DNA of 64,000 nucleotides from Legionella drozanskii LLAP-1 (GTDB lineage Bacteria; Pseudomonadota; Gammaproteobacteria; Legionellales; Legionellaceae): NCBI RefSeq assembly GCF_001467585.1, contig NZ_LNXY01000028.1, positions 22,655 to 86,654 of the forward strand, read 5' to 3'. Shown piece by piece: positions 55,251 to 64,000 of this stretch (position 1 is its first letter; each line of letters starts with the position of its first letter). The notes under the pieces were generated by a model. It saw only the letters and a program-made list of their open reading frames with translations, ran no database searches and was not told where the DNA came from. The position numbers and the translations under genes were made by a program.

Positions 55251-56544
55251 ATCATTGCTAGATGCTGATTGGTTAAGGAAACTAACTCTCTATAAAAAAA
55301 TATTTGTTGGCTTTAGCGGTGGACTTGATTCCACCGTTTTGCTTCATAGTTTGGCAATTCATCCTTCTTTGCATAATCAACTAACTGCGGTACATATTCA
55401 TCATGGTATTAGTCCTAATGCCGTTGCCTGGCAACAACAATGTCAACAATTCTGCAAGGAATATAAAATTCCATTTATCACCCAACAAGTCGAATTTGAA
55501 CGTCATGCAAATATTGAAGATCAAGCAAGAAAGGCGAGATATCAGGCTTTTGCCAATTTGTTAACTAGAGAAGATTGCTTGCTTCTAGGTCATCATTTAG
55601 ATGATCAAGCCGAGACTTTGCTTTTACAACTTTGTCGCGGTGCTGGTATAGATGGTTTGGCTGCGATGCAAGCTATAAAAACATTTGCTCAGGGAGATTT
55701 GCTCAGGCCTTTTTTGCAGTATTCTCGCAAAATCTTGGAAGATTATGCTCTCGATCAGCAATTAAAATGGATTGATGATGAATCTAATCTCAATACGGAT
55801 TTTTCCAGAAATTATCTTCGTCATCAGGTTTTACCTCTATTAGAGCAACGTTGGCCGGCAGTGATAAATAATTTAGTACGTACTACCCACCATTGCCAAC
55901 AAGCACAAGCTAATTTAGATGATTTAGCAAAAATAGATTGTCCTGTATTGAATCAATGTTCAATGATGCTACCGCTTAGCCAGTTAAAGAGTTTAAGCCA
56001 TGCTCGACTTAGCAATGTATTACGCGTTTGGTTGAAGGTTAATAAAATTAAATTACCAAATACCTTGATTTTCAATCGAGTCATTAGTGAAGTAATAGAA
56101 GCAAAAGAGGATGCCAAGCCGCAAGTGGTGTGGAAAGAAGGTTGTGTTAGACGTTATCGGCAGGTTCTTTATCTATCAAACAATGAACCACCGGTTTTTT
56201 TTCAGTCGCAGCGTTGGATTTCTTTTCCTCAAACTTTAATAATAAATGGTTTAATTAGGCTTCAAGTAAAAAAAACGAATAAAGGTTTAGTACTGCCTGA
56301 CTCAGCGCAAATTGAAATTCGATTTCGCCAGGGAGGCGAGTTATTTCATTGGCATGGGCAAACTAAGCATTTGAAGAAATTATTTCAAGAATGGCATATT
56401 CCTCCCTGGCAACGGGATAGCATTCCTTTGCTGTATGTCAATAGACAATTCGCAGCGGTAATTGGTTATGCAATCTCTGATCTTTTTTATGGGGAGACAG
56501 ATTTAAATTCTTATCAATTATCAATGGAGCCCAATTCACCTTGA
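55243..56544 (+). CDS. tilS: tRNA(Ile)-lysidine synthetase
   Basis: Modifies the AUA-decoding tRNA-Ile anticodon. The 433-residue product has the N-type PP-loop [44 protein letters not shown] (metal and tRNA contact region) and C-terminal tRNA-binding domains. Begins with GTG inside accA, an accA-tilS pairing frequent in gammaproteobacteria. Confidence 0.96.
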
Positions 56545-56662
56545 TGTGGTCTTCTCGGTTGATATAGACAAAGATTCATTTAACCCAAGTTTTGTTAACA
56601 ACTTATCTAAGATCATGATAGATTAGTAGTAATTGGTAGTAGCCTGCAAAGGAATGTACTTA

Positions 56663-58150
56663 GTGTCTAGGCCCATAACAAGAACCATCATTGGGGTTAT
56701 TTTACTGTCATTGTTTTTATCTGCTTGTATGGTTGGGCCTAATTTTCGTACGCCTAGCGGATTTAGGGTTAAACGTTATACAGAAAAACCACTCCCCAAA
56801 AAAACGGCTAGTGCTCCATCACTTGGTGGGCAATCACAACAATTTATTAGCGGTAAGGATCTACCTGAGTTGTGGTGGGAATTATTCCGTTCTCCGGCGA
56901 TTAATTCGCTAATCCGTAAAGGCTTAGCAAACAGTCCTAATTTATCGTCTGCGATGGCTGCTTTACGCCAGGCAAAAGAAAATTTGAATGTTGAAATTGG
57001 TAATACACTTTGGCCAGCAGTGGATTCTCAAAGTTTTGCGCAAAGACAACGTTATTCTACAACGAATATCGGTAATGTAGGTGGTGCTAAGGCCTTTACT
57101 TTTAATCTCTTCAGTACCACTTTGAATTTATCCTACAACGTGGATGTTTTTGGTGGTTCTAGACGAAAAATTGAGTCATTACGAGCGACCGTTGATAATC
57201 AACAGTTCGCAGTGATAGCGGCCTATCTCACACTCACCTCAAATATAGTCACTACCGCGATTAATGTCGGCTCTTTCCAAGAACAGATTAAGGTAACTCG
57301 TGAGTTAATTCGAGAACAACAAACCTTACTCAACATTCTGAATAAACAATTTGAGTTAGGTGGTATTTCAAAAGCCAATGTGTTGACGCAACAAACATTA
57401 TTAGAGCAGACAAAAGCGACTTTGCCTCCTTTGGAAAAAAGCTTGGCGCAAAATGAACACGCCTTATCGGTGCTCGCTGGTTCGTTTCCCGATGAACCTC
57501 TACCAAAAATTGATCTCGATAAATTAAAATTACCTGTCATTCTGCCGGTAAGTGTACCGTCTCTCCTTATTCGCCAGCGTCCTGATATTCGTGCTGCGGA
57601 GGCTACACTCCATTCAGCTTGCGCTGAAATAGGAGTTGCTACTGCTGAATTGTTTCCTAAATTGGACATTACAGCTTACTATGGCTTTATAAGTAGCTCA
57701 TTAGGAAATTTGTTCTCCCATCAAAATAGTATTTGGAGCATTATGGCTACAGTGACGCAGCCAGTGTTTCATGGTGGTGCTTTGTTAGCTCAGCGACGTG
57801 CGGCGATTGCCGCGTATCAACAAGCCGATGCACAGTATCGGCAAACGGTACTGCAAGGCTTTCAAAATGTAGCAGATGTTTTACGTGCTTTGGAAACGGA
57901 TGCTCGAGCCTTACAGGCACAGGCATTGGCGGAAGAATCAGCTCGGCTCTCGTTAAAATTGACGTGGGATCAATATCGTTTAGGGGGAGCTAGCTACATT
58001 AATCTATTAAACGTGCAACAGCAGTATTTACAAACTCGAATCAATAGAGTGCAAGCTCAGGCAGCACGTTATGCTGATACGGCAGCATTATTTCAAGCTT
58101 TAGGTGGCGGATGGTGGCATAAACCCTGGTGTGTTAAAGAGTGTTTATGA
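56663..58150 (+). CDS. RND efflux outer-membrane factor lipoprotein (NodT/OprM family)
   Basis: A 495-residue TolC-like channel. I use the GTG at 56663 because AAGGA ends 9 bases upstream and it yields a compact lipoprotein signal with lipobox LSAC; the ATG at 56654 abuts the RBS. Family patterns: two coiled-coil repeats (LSSAMAALRQAKENLNVEIG, LNKQFELGGISKANVLTQQ), VPSLLIRQRPDIRAAEATLHSACAEIGVA, and YRLGGASYINLLNVQQQYLQ (partial quotes). First gene of a three-gene efflux operon. Confidence 0.93.
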   Translation: MSRPITRTIIGVILLSLFLSACMVGPNFRTPSGFRVKRYTEKPLPKKTASAPSLGGQSQQFISGKDLPELWWELFRSPAINSLIRKGLANSPNLSSAMAALRQAKENLNVEIGNTLWPAVDSQSFAQRQRYSTTNIGNVGGAKAFTFNLFSTTLNLSYNVDVFGGSRRKIESLRATVDNQQFAVIAAYLTLTSNIVTTAINVGSFQEQIKVTRELIREQQTLLNILNKQFELGGISKANVLTQQTLLEQTKATLPPLEKSLAQNEHALSVLAGSFPDEPLPKIDLDKLKLPVILPVSVPSLLIRQRPDIRAAEATLHSACAEIGVATAELFPKLDITAYYGFISSSLGNLFSHQNSIWSIMATVTQPVFHGGALLAQRRAAIAAYQQADAQYRQTVLQGFQNVADVLRALETDARALQAQALAEESARLSLKLTWDQYRLGGASYINLLNVQQQYLQTRINRVQAQAARYADTAALFQALGGGWWHKPWCVKECL

Positions 58151-58203
58151 TTTAATGGTATCTTTAATTAGAAATAATTTTGTCTTTTAAGAGAGAGATT
58201 TTC

Positions 58204-59337
58204 TTGAAAAAACAAATGATTATTATGTTGGTTTGTGTAGGGCTCTTGTTCGGTCTAATTTTCGGCTGGAAAGAATTTAAAGTCGTTATGACCGGAAAGT
58301 ATCTAGAGTCTAAGCAAGAACCCGCAGTTATTGTCTCAACAATGCGAGTAGAGTCCTCCCTTTGGCAGCCTCAATTAAAGGCTGTGGGTACTTTACGTAC
58401 CCGTGTTGGTGTGAATGTGACAACTGAACTTGCTGGCATGGTACAAACGATCACATTTACTCCGGGTACTAAAGTAGAGAAGGGAACTGTCCTGGTGCAG
58501 CTTAATGCAGGCTCTGAGCTTGGTCTATTACACGCGCTGCAAGCTCAAGTCGAGTTAGCCAAAATTACCTACAAGCGCGATAAAGCGCAATATGCTGCCC
58601 ACGCAGTAAGTAAACAGGTCGTTGACTCTGATGAATGGAATCTCAAAAATTTACAAGCTCAGGTGGAGCAGCAGAGTGCAACAACAGAAAAGAAAACGAT
58701 ACGTGCTCCCTTTACAGGTCAGCTAGGCATTAATCTCGCTAATCCAGGTCAATACCTCAATGTAGGGGATACGGTCACGACCTTGCAAGCGCTTGATCCA
58801 ATCTATGCTGATTTTAATTTACCACAGCAAACACTGTCACAGTTAAGACTAGGCCAGATTGTTTCTATAACTAGCGATACTTTTCCAAAGCGAAAATTCA
58901 GAGGTAAAATAACAACGATACAACCAGCAGTCGATCAAGCTACTCGCAACGTATTGGTGGAAGCGACAGTTCCGAACGCCGATTTTGCATTAAAACCAGG
59001 GATGTTTGTCCACGGAGAAATTGATACTAAAAAACCACAAACTTATTTGACGTTACCTCAATCAGCAATCAGCTTTAATCCCTATGGAGATATCGTTTAT
59101 ATCGTTAAAAATAGTGGTAAAACAGATGAGAAAAATCAACCTATCCTTGTTGTTCAGCAAGTTTTTGTAACCGTAGGGGAAACACGTGGTGATCAAGTAG
59201 CTATCTTAAAAGGGTTAAATTTGGGGGATGTCGTAGTCACAAGTGGTCAGCTCAAACTCAAAAATGGAAGTCGTATTGAGATAAACAATAAAATACAGCC
59301 GAGTAATCAAATGGCACCCAAAATAATTGAAAAATAA
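58204..59337 (+). CDS. RND efflux periplasmic adaptor (membrane fusion protein)
   Basis: A 377-residue HlyD/AcrA-type adaptor. The TTG at 58204 is preferred (AGAGAGAG ~7 bases upstream, giving MKKQMIIMLVCVG); an in-frame TTG at 58180 adds 8 residues. Features: N-terminal membrane anchor, lipoyl halves (GTKVEKGTVLVQLN, RAPFTGQLGINLANPGQYL) around a coiled coil, beta-barrel and membrane-proximal domain. No lipobox, so it is held by an uncleaved TM. Confidence 0.9.
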   Translation: MKKQMIIMLVCVGLLFGLIFGWKEFKVVMTGKYLESKQEPAVIVSTMRVESSLWQPQLKAVGTLRTRVGVNVTTELAGMVQTITFTPGTKVEKGTVLVQLNAGSELGLLHALQAQVELAKITYKRDKAQYAAHAVSKQVVDSDEWNLKNLQAQVEQQSATTEKKTIRAPFTGQLGINLANPGQYLNVGDTVTTLQALDPIYADFNLPQQTLSQLRLGQIVSITSDTFPKRKFRGKITTIQPAVDQATRNVLVEATVPNADFALKPGMFVHGEIDTKKPQTYLTLPQSAISFNPYGDIVYIVKNSGKTDEKNQPILVVQQVFVTVGETRGDQVAILKGLNLGDVVVTSGQLKLKNGSRIEINNKIQPSNQMAPKIIEK

Positions 59338-59367
59338 TAACCATTAGAAAATAAGGACCGCTGTCAG

Positions 59368-62300
59368 ATGCAGTTTACGGATATTTTTATCAAACGACCA
59401 GTACTTGCAACTGTAATCAGCCTGTTGATTTTAGTATTGGGCTTGCGTTCGATAAATTTATTACCAATTATGCAATATCCTTTTACTCAAAAAGCAATTG
59501 TTACAATCACAACCGTTTATACCGGTGCTGACCCAGCAGTTATTGCTGGTTTTATAACTACTCCAATAGAAAATTCAGTTGCTCAAGCGAGCGGTATCGA
59601 CTATATGACTTCAACGAGCACGCCAGGTGCAAGTACCATCACAGTCAATCTTCTCTTAAACTATGATCCGCTGAAAGCTTTATCGGACATTACTACCAAG
59701 GTCAATGCGGTTCTTAACCAATTACCAAAAAACTCTCAACAACCGATCATTACTGTTTCTGTAGGGCAGACAATTCAATCCATGTACATTGGATTTTATA
59801 GTGAAGACTTGCCTATTAATAAAATTACTGACTACATAATACGGGTCGTTCAACCTAAATTACAATCGATAAACGGTGTTCAGAATGCCCAAATTCTGGG
59901 CAACCAAACTTTTGCCTTACGGGCGTGGCTAGATCCGGTAAAATTGGCAGGATATGGAATTTCGGCTGGCGAGGTGGGGACTGCTCTTTCTAACAATGAT
60001 TTTATTTCGGCGGCTGGTCGTACTGATGGCCAAATGTTCATTCAAAATTTGACCACCAGCACTAACCTCACGAATGTAGAGCAATTTAAAAAAATGGTAC
60101 TGAGGGCCCAAAATGGTGCAATCATTCGTTTAGAAGATGTTGCTGATGTATCGCTAGGGGCGCAAAACTATAATTCGACAGTAAGTTTTGATGGTCGTAC
60201 CGCAGTGTATGTTGGTATTACTGTTGCTCCTTCAGCAAACCTCTTAACGGTGATTAATGAGATCAAAAAAATATATCCCTCCATTCACGAGCAATTACCC
60301 AAAGGTTTGAACTCTAATATAACCTATGACGCCAGTCTTTTCGTCCAATCCTCTATTGATGAAGTGATTATTTCCTTAATGGAAGCTTTTTTAATTGTGA
60401 CCGTCGTTATTTTTCTTTTTCTAGGTTCTTTACGCTCGGTTATTATTCCACTCATAGCGATCCCTTTATCGATTATTGGGACATTTTTTGTGATGTTGGT
60501 ACTTGGTTATTCGATCAATTTATTAACTTTATTAGCTTTGGTGTTAGCAATTGGACTAGTTGTTGACGATGCGATTATTGTGGTTGAGAACGTGCAGCGC
60601 CATATTGAGGAAGGGCAAACTAAATTTAAAGCCGCAATTCTCGGTGCCAGAGAGTTAGCTAGTCCCATTGTAGCGATCACCGTAGTGTTAGTTGCGGTTT
60701 ATGCACCTATTGGTTTTATGGGAGGATTAACCGGAGCTTTATTTACTGAATTTGCTTTTACACTGGCAGGTTCTGTCACTGTTTCAGCCGTCGTCGCGCT
60801 GACCCTTTCTCCAATGATGTGCTCCAAATTTCTTAAGTCAGAAAATGAAGCAGCAAAAAGTCGCTTTATGGCTAAAGTCGATCATTTGCTAAAAAAATTG
60901 GAAGATGGTTATAAAAAATTGTTATCTAATGCATTGAATTATCTTGCGGTTATTGTTGTTTTTGCTGTCATTATTTTGCTAAGTAATTATTTTCTATTTG
61001 TCACGTCTGACTCAGAACTTGCTCCGCAGGAAGATCAGGGAATCATCATCGCGCAAGTCACAGGACCTGCAAATGCTTCCTTGGCACAAACTCAGCTTTA
61101 TTCAAAACAAGTGAATAAAATATTTAGAAATTATCCTGAAACGGATCATATTTTCGAAGTTAATGGTAATAATAATGCACTTAACCAAGCCATTGTTGGA
61201 ATGGTTTTAAAGCCCTGGAATCAGCGGAGTCGCACAACAAATGACATTCAACCTCTAGCTCAGGAGCAACTCGATAAAATTGCAGGGGCAAAAATAGCGG
61301 CATTCCAATTACCTTCTTTGCCTGGGGGAGGTAGTGGTTTACCCATTCAATTCGTTATCACGACAACAGAGCCTTTTGAAAAGTTAAATGTAGTGTTGCA
61401 AAATTTCCTAGCCAAAGCTCAAAAAGCTGGTATTTATGCTTATATAGATCCCGATCTTAAAATTGATCAACTCCAAACTAAGGTTGTGATTAATCGAGAT
61501 AAAGTGTCGGAATTTGGATTAACAATGCAGGATATTGGTAATATTTTTGATTCAGGTCTTAGTGAAGGTTACATTAATTACTTTGATTATGCGGGACGTT
61601 CTTATCAAGTTATTCCACAGGTTAAACGAATAACACGATTGAATCCGGATCAGTTACTTAATTATTATCTAAAAACGAGCCAAGGGACATCCATACCGCT
61701 TTCAACCGTTGCAAGTCTAAAAAGGGAAATTGTTCCCGAATCCTTAACTCATTTTCAGCAGCTTAATTCTGCAACTATTTCGGCAGTGGCTTTTCCCGGT
61801 GTGTCGATAGGGCAGGCATTATCAACTTTTGCGAAGATTGCGAAAGAGATATTGCCGCAGGGATACAATATTGATTACGCTGCACAGTCTCGTCAATTTA
61901 TTCAAGAAGGTTCAAGTTTAGTTGTTACTTTCTTCTTTGCTTTACTCATTATCTTTTTATCACTAGCGGCTTTATTTGAAAGTTTCCGGGATCCACTCAT
62001 CGTGTTAATTAGTGTGCCTATGTCAATCTGTGGAGCGATGATTTTTATTAGTCTGGGCGTCGGCCAGGCGACATTGAATATTTATAGCGAGGTGGGCTTA
62101 GTAACCTTAATTGGTTTGATTAGTAAACACGGTATTTTGATCGTGGAATTTGCCAACGAACTACAGGCCGGTGGTAAAAAGAAACGAGAGGCCATTCTAA
62201 TGGCTGCTGTTATTCGCTTGCGCCCAATTTTAATGACCACGGCAGCGATGGTTTTAGGGGTCATCCCTCTCATTATCGCCAGCGGTGCTGGTGCTGAAAG

Positions 62301-62454
62301 TCGCTACAACATTGGTCTTGTGATTGCGACCGGGATTTCGATCGGTACACTGTTTACTTTGTTTGTGGTGCCAGCTATGTACATGTTGCTAGCAGAAGAT
62401 CATACCCAGAAGGTAGTCGTGGGCAAATTAGAAGACGAAGAAATCCTACCTTAG
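59368..62454 (+). CDS. RND multidrug efflux inner-membrane transporter
   Basis: A 1028-residue HAE1-type permease with 12 TM helices and two large periplasmic loops. MQFTDIFIKRPVLATVISLL is the family start; LALVLAIGLVVDDAIIVVEN in TM4 carries the proton-relay Asp pair and LIGLISKHGILIVEFANEL in TM10 the Lys-containing equivalent. Closest in type to MexF/MuxB-like multidrug pumps by motif. Operon order is OMF-MFP-RND, unlike the more frequent MFP-RND-OMF. No regulator gene is adjacent. Confidence 0.94.
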   Translation: MQFTDIFIKRPVLATVISLLILVLGLRSINLLPIMQYPFTQKAIVTITTVYTGADPAVIAGFITTPIENSVAQASGIDYMTSTSTPGASTITVNLLLNYDPLKALSDITTKVNAVLNQLPKNSQQPIITVSVGQTIQSMYIGFYSEDLPINKITDYIIRVVQPKLQSINGVQNAQILGNQTFALRAWLDPVKLAGYGISAGEVGTALSNNDFISAAGRTDGQMFIQNLTTSTNLTNVEQFKKMVLRAQNGAIIRLEDVADVSLGAQNYNSTVSFDGRTAVYVGITVAPSANLLTVINEIKKIYPSIHEQLPKGLNSNITYDASLFVQSSIDEVIISLMEAFLIVTVVIFLFLGSLRSVIIPLIAIPLSIIGTFFVMLVLGYSINLLTLLALVLAIGLVVDDAIIVVENVQRHIEEGQTKFKAAILGARELASPIVAITVVLVAVYAPIGFMGGLTGALFTEFAFTLAGSVTVSAVVALTLSPMMCSKFLKSENEAAKSRFMAKVDHLLKKLEDGYKKLLSNALNYLAVIVVFAVIILLSNYFLFVTSDSELAPQEDQGIIIAQVTGPANASLAQTQLYSKQVNKIFRNYPETDHIFEVNGNNNALNQAIVGMVLKPWNQRSRTTNDIQPLAQEQLDKIAGAKIAAFQLPSLPGGGSGLPIQFVITTTEPFEKLNVVLQNFLAKAQKAGIYAYIDPDLKIDQLQTKVVINRDKVSEFGLTMQDIGNIFDSGLSEGYINYFDYAGRSYQVIPQVKRITRLNPDQLLNYYLKTSQGTSIPLSTVASLKREIVPESLTHFQQLNSATISAVAFPGVSIGQALSTFAKIAKEILPQGYNIDYAAQSRQFIQEGSSLVVTFFFALLIIFLSLAALFESFRDPLIVLISVPMSICGAMIFISLGVGQATLNIYSEVGLVTLIGLISKHGILIVEFANELQAGGKKKREAILMAAVIRLRPILMTTAAMVLGVIPLIIASGAGAESRYNIGLVIATGISIGTLFTLFVVPAMYMLLAEDHTQKVVVGKLEDEEILP

Positions 62455-62474
62455 AAGAGTTTATTAACTTTTAG

Positions 62475-62490
62475 TTAACATACGTTAACA
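62475..62490. promoter_or_regulatory. paired GTTAAC sites upstream of the MFS gene
   Basis: GTTAAC occurs at 62475-62480 and 62485-62490, one helical turn apart, within a near-palindrome TAGTTAAC-ATAC-GTTAACAA-like segment. A variant GTTAAT is at 62516-62521. Operator-like for an unknown repressor; no regulator gene is nearby. Confidence 0.35.
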
Positions 62491-62559
62491 ATTACCTATA
62501 TTTATTAAATATTTGTTAATAATTATACTGAAACCATCTTTTTCAGTGAGGAGACTGTC

Positions 62560-63756
62560 ATGGTTTCAAATCTTCGAGTGGCATGGTTACTTAGTTATAT
62601 CTCTATCGCTTCTTTTTCAGCGACAATTGTAACCCCTGCTCTTCCATTCATTCAATTGCAATTTGGTTTAGAAAATGGCCAGGTTGAATGGGTCGTTTCC
62701 GCTTTTTTGATAGGCTATGTGATCGGGCAATTAATCTATGGTCCATTGGCTAATCGTTGGGGTAGAGTCTATGCCTTACGCATTGGTTTAGTCATTAATT
62801 TGATAGGCATTTTACTATGTATAACAAGCTTATCTTTTTATAGTTACTGGCTACTCTTAATGGGTCGTATGATCTCGGCTCTAGGTGCTGCGGGTGGTTT
62901 GGCTTGTACGTTTATGCTAATTAATGAGTGGTTAGCTGAGGAGCAACGCAAAACTGCAATGGCTTATACCATTTTGTCTTTTACCTTTGGAATTGGTCTA
63001 GCGGTTACTTTGGGTGGCATACTTACGGAATATTGGAATTGGACTTATTGTTTTCTATTTTTATTAGCTCATGGATTGATAATGTTTTTGGGGACTTGGG
63101 TTTTTAGTGAAACTTTGCAAAAATCCCAAGTGATCGATCTCGTCACCATTTTTCATAATTACAAGCAAGCACTCTCCTCTAGAACTTTAGTTTTATTTGC
63201 TTTAGTTGTGGGTCTCGGTTCAGCAATTGGCTATTGTTTCTCTGCTGCTGGGCCACAGATTGCTAACGAGGTACTGCATTTATCAGCTGCTAGCTATGGC
63301 TATTGGAATCTGATCAATATAGTCGGCATGTTGCTAGGAGGGTTATGGGCTAAGAAATTACTTAATCAAATCCCAGCGGTTCAAGTCATAAAAATAGGTT
63401 TAGCTGGTTGTGCTTTAGGGATTATAAGTATCATGGCGATGAGCTATATGCACTCGATGTCAGCCGCTTGGTTTTTTCTGAGTACTTTTGCACTCTATGT
63501 GTTTAACGGCTTGTTGTTCTCAGGTGGATCATTTATTGCCTCGAATGCCTTGAGTGATAAAGCAAGTAGTTCATCCATGATGAGCTTTATCAATATGTCC
63601 ACTGCTACATTCGCAGTCGTGATTATGGGTTATCTTACCTCGAGTCCCTTACAAGCGTTTGCAGAAATTCTTACCGCGATGTGGATTATCGTTGCGAGTT
63701 TATTATTGTTGCATAGTTTATTGAGAAGAGTTCCCGCGAAGCTCAGTAGGATTTGA
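62560..63756 (+). CDS. MFS transporter, Bcr/CflA-like
   Basis: A 398-residue, 12-TM major facilitator of the drug/H+ antiporter-1 group. PALPFIQLQFGLENGQVEWV, IGYVIGQLIYGPLANRWGRVYALRIG (motif A, partially quoted) and LGAAGGLACTFMLINEWL are typical of Bcr/CflA exporters. GAGGAG precedes the ATG; a 7-bp hairpin (62527-62533/62541-62547) abuts the RBS. Follows the RND operon on the same strand after 105 bases. Confidence 0.9.
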   Translation: MVSNLRVAWLLSYISIASFSATIVTPALPFIQLQFGLENGQVEWVVSAFLIGYVIGQLIYGPLANRWGRVYALRIGLVINLIGILLCITSLSFYSYWLLLMGRMISALGAAGGLACTFMLINEWLAEEQRKTAMAYTILSFTFGIGLAVTLGGILTEYWNWTYCFLFLLAHGLIMFLGTWVFSETLQKSQVIDLVTIFHNYKQALSSRTLVLFALVVGLGSAIGYCFSAAGPQIANEVLHLSAASYGYWNLINIVGMLLGGLWAKKLLNQIPAVQVIKIGLAGCALGIISIMAMSYMHSMSAAWFFLSTFALYVFNGLLFSGGSFIASNALSDKASSSSMMSFINMSTATFAVVIMGYLTSSPLQAFAEILTAMWIIVASLLLLHSLLRRVPAKLSRI

Positions 63757-63761
63757 TATAA

Positions 63762-63779
63762 GCTGGGCCTTAGCCCAGC
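63762..63779. repeat. GCTGGGC-CTTA-GCCCAGC palindrome
   Basis: Perfect 7-bp stem with 4-base loop between convergent MFS and sdaA. Related to the dispersed TTGGGCC/GGCCCAA family; may act as a terminator, but no T-run follows. Confidence 0.55.
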
Positions 63780-63805
63780 CTGTATTCTCCCAATTCGTAC
63801 GATTG

Positions 63806-64000
63806 TTAGCACTCAGGCTGATTGACTGCCAAACCGCCCAATGAAGTTTCTTTGTAGATACTCTGCATGTCTTCACCTGTTTTTTTCATGGTTTTAATCA
63901 CTTTATCCAATGAAATTTGATGTTGACCATCGCCGATAAGCGCCATACGCGAAGCATTAACGGCCTTCACTGAACCCATGGCATTGCGTTCGATGCAGGG
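63806..64000 (-). CDS. sdaA: L-serine dehydratase, C-terminal end (partial, cut by the window end)
   Basis: The last 64 residues are visible. They begin [20 protein letters not shown] and end [12 protein letters not shown], which closely matches SdaA (conserved CIERNA with an iron-sulfur Cys, [18 protein letters not shown]). Converts L-serine to pyruvate and ammonia with a 4Fe-4S cluster. Serine is a main carbon source of Legionella. The gene continues beyond base 64000. Confidence 0.93.
   Translation of the reverse strand, partial: PCIERNAMGSVKAVNASRMALIGDGQHQISLDKVIKTMKKTGEDMQSIYKETSLGGLAVNQPEC

Noticed and set aside
57223-57669. 148-codon minus-strand frame opposite the efflux outer-membrane gene
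   Set aside because: Fully inside a well-supported gene; a shadow of its codon usage.
1-64000. tRNA, rRNA, CRISPR array, prophage or transposase gene
   Set aside because: No cloverleaf-like sequence, regularly spaced direct repeats, integrase or transposase motif was seen on either strand.

Overview
The window looks like a chromosome segment of an AT-rich gammaproteobacterium of the order Legionellales (Legionella, Coxiella, Aquicella or Berkiella-like). Housekeeping genes (slt, rpe, nadE, dnaB, alr, lipA, pgi, csrA, birA, accA, tilS, sdaA) are of gammaproteobacterial type. Between them lie genes typical of an intracellular lifestyle: tandem Rab-like GTPases, Hanks-type kinases, a leucine-rich-repeat protein with an F-box-like segment, and large proteins without clear bacterial relatives. 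This placement rests on gene content and recognised families, not on a database search.

Layout. 1-2 kb: two tandem GTPase paralogues, the first cut by the window edge. 2-6 kb: slt, rpe and two outer-membrane beta-barrel proteins on the minus strand. 6-11.4 kb: a block of candidate effectors (five-repeat protein, LRR/F-box-like protein, Ser/Thr kinase). 11.4-19.8 kb: nadE, a SWIM-SNF2 helicase, a DUF2147 protein, dnaB and alr. 19.9-24.5 kb: a kinase-like protein, a 17-kDa-antigen-type lipoprotein and a 771-residue unknown protein. 24.7-29.3 kb: a CBS protein, a thioredoxin/DsbD-like membrane protein overlapping a CDGSH protein, lipA and manC. 29.4-31.8 kb: an unusual POT-family transporter and a methyltransferase.

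32-51 kb is a polysaccharide (probably O-antigen) locus: chain-length regulator, dTDP-rhamnose reductase, a fused RmlC-FdtA enzyme, an amino-sugar aminotransferase, flippase, polymerase candidate, three glycosyltransferases, two membrane acyltransferases, a WbpV-like reductase and a WbpL/WecA-like initiating transferase. Together they suggest a Wzx/Wzy-type polymer containing a 3-amino-3,6-dideoxy sugar, probably rhamnose, and a 6-deoxy-HexNAc at the reducing end. A cytochrome bd operon with two very small genes that are easily missed (cydP-cydA-cydB-cydX) sits inside this locus, as does pgi. 51-64 kb: csrA, birA, an HdeD-like protein, an Sfp-type transferase, accA-tilS, a complete tripartite RND efflux operon, an MFS exporter, and the 3' end of sdaA.

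The intergenic spaces carry several families of palindromic repeats: a TTGGGCC/GGCCCAA family, a CTCTCCCGCG family, an ATTGCGAGC/GCTCGCAAT family, a 41-bp perfect inverted repeat, and a 21-bp perfect hairpin. I saw no tRNA, rRNA, CRISPR array, transposase or phage gene. No gene-free stretch exceeds 300 bases; the longest (12998-13294, 297 bases) holds a repeat copy and a G-quadruplex-forming run.
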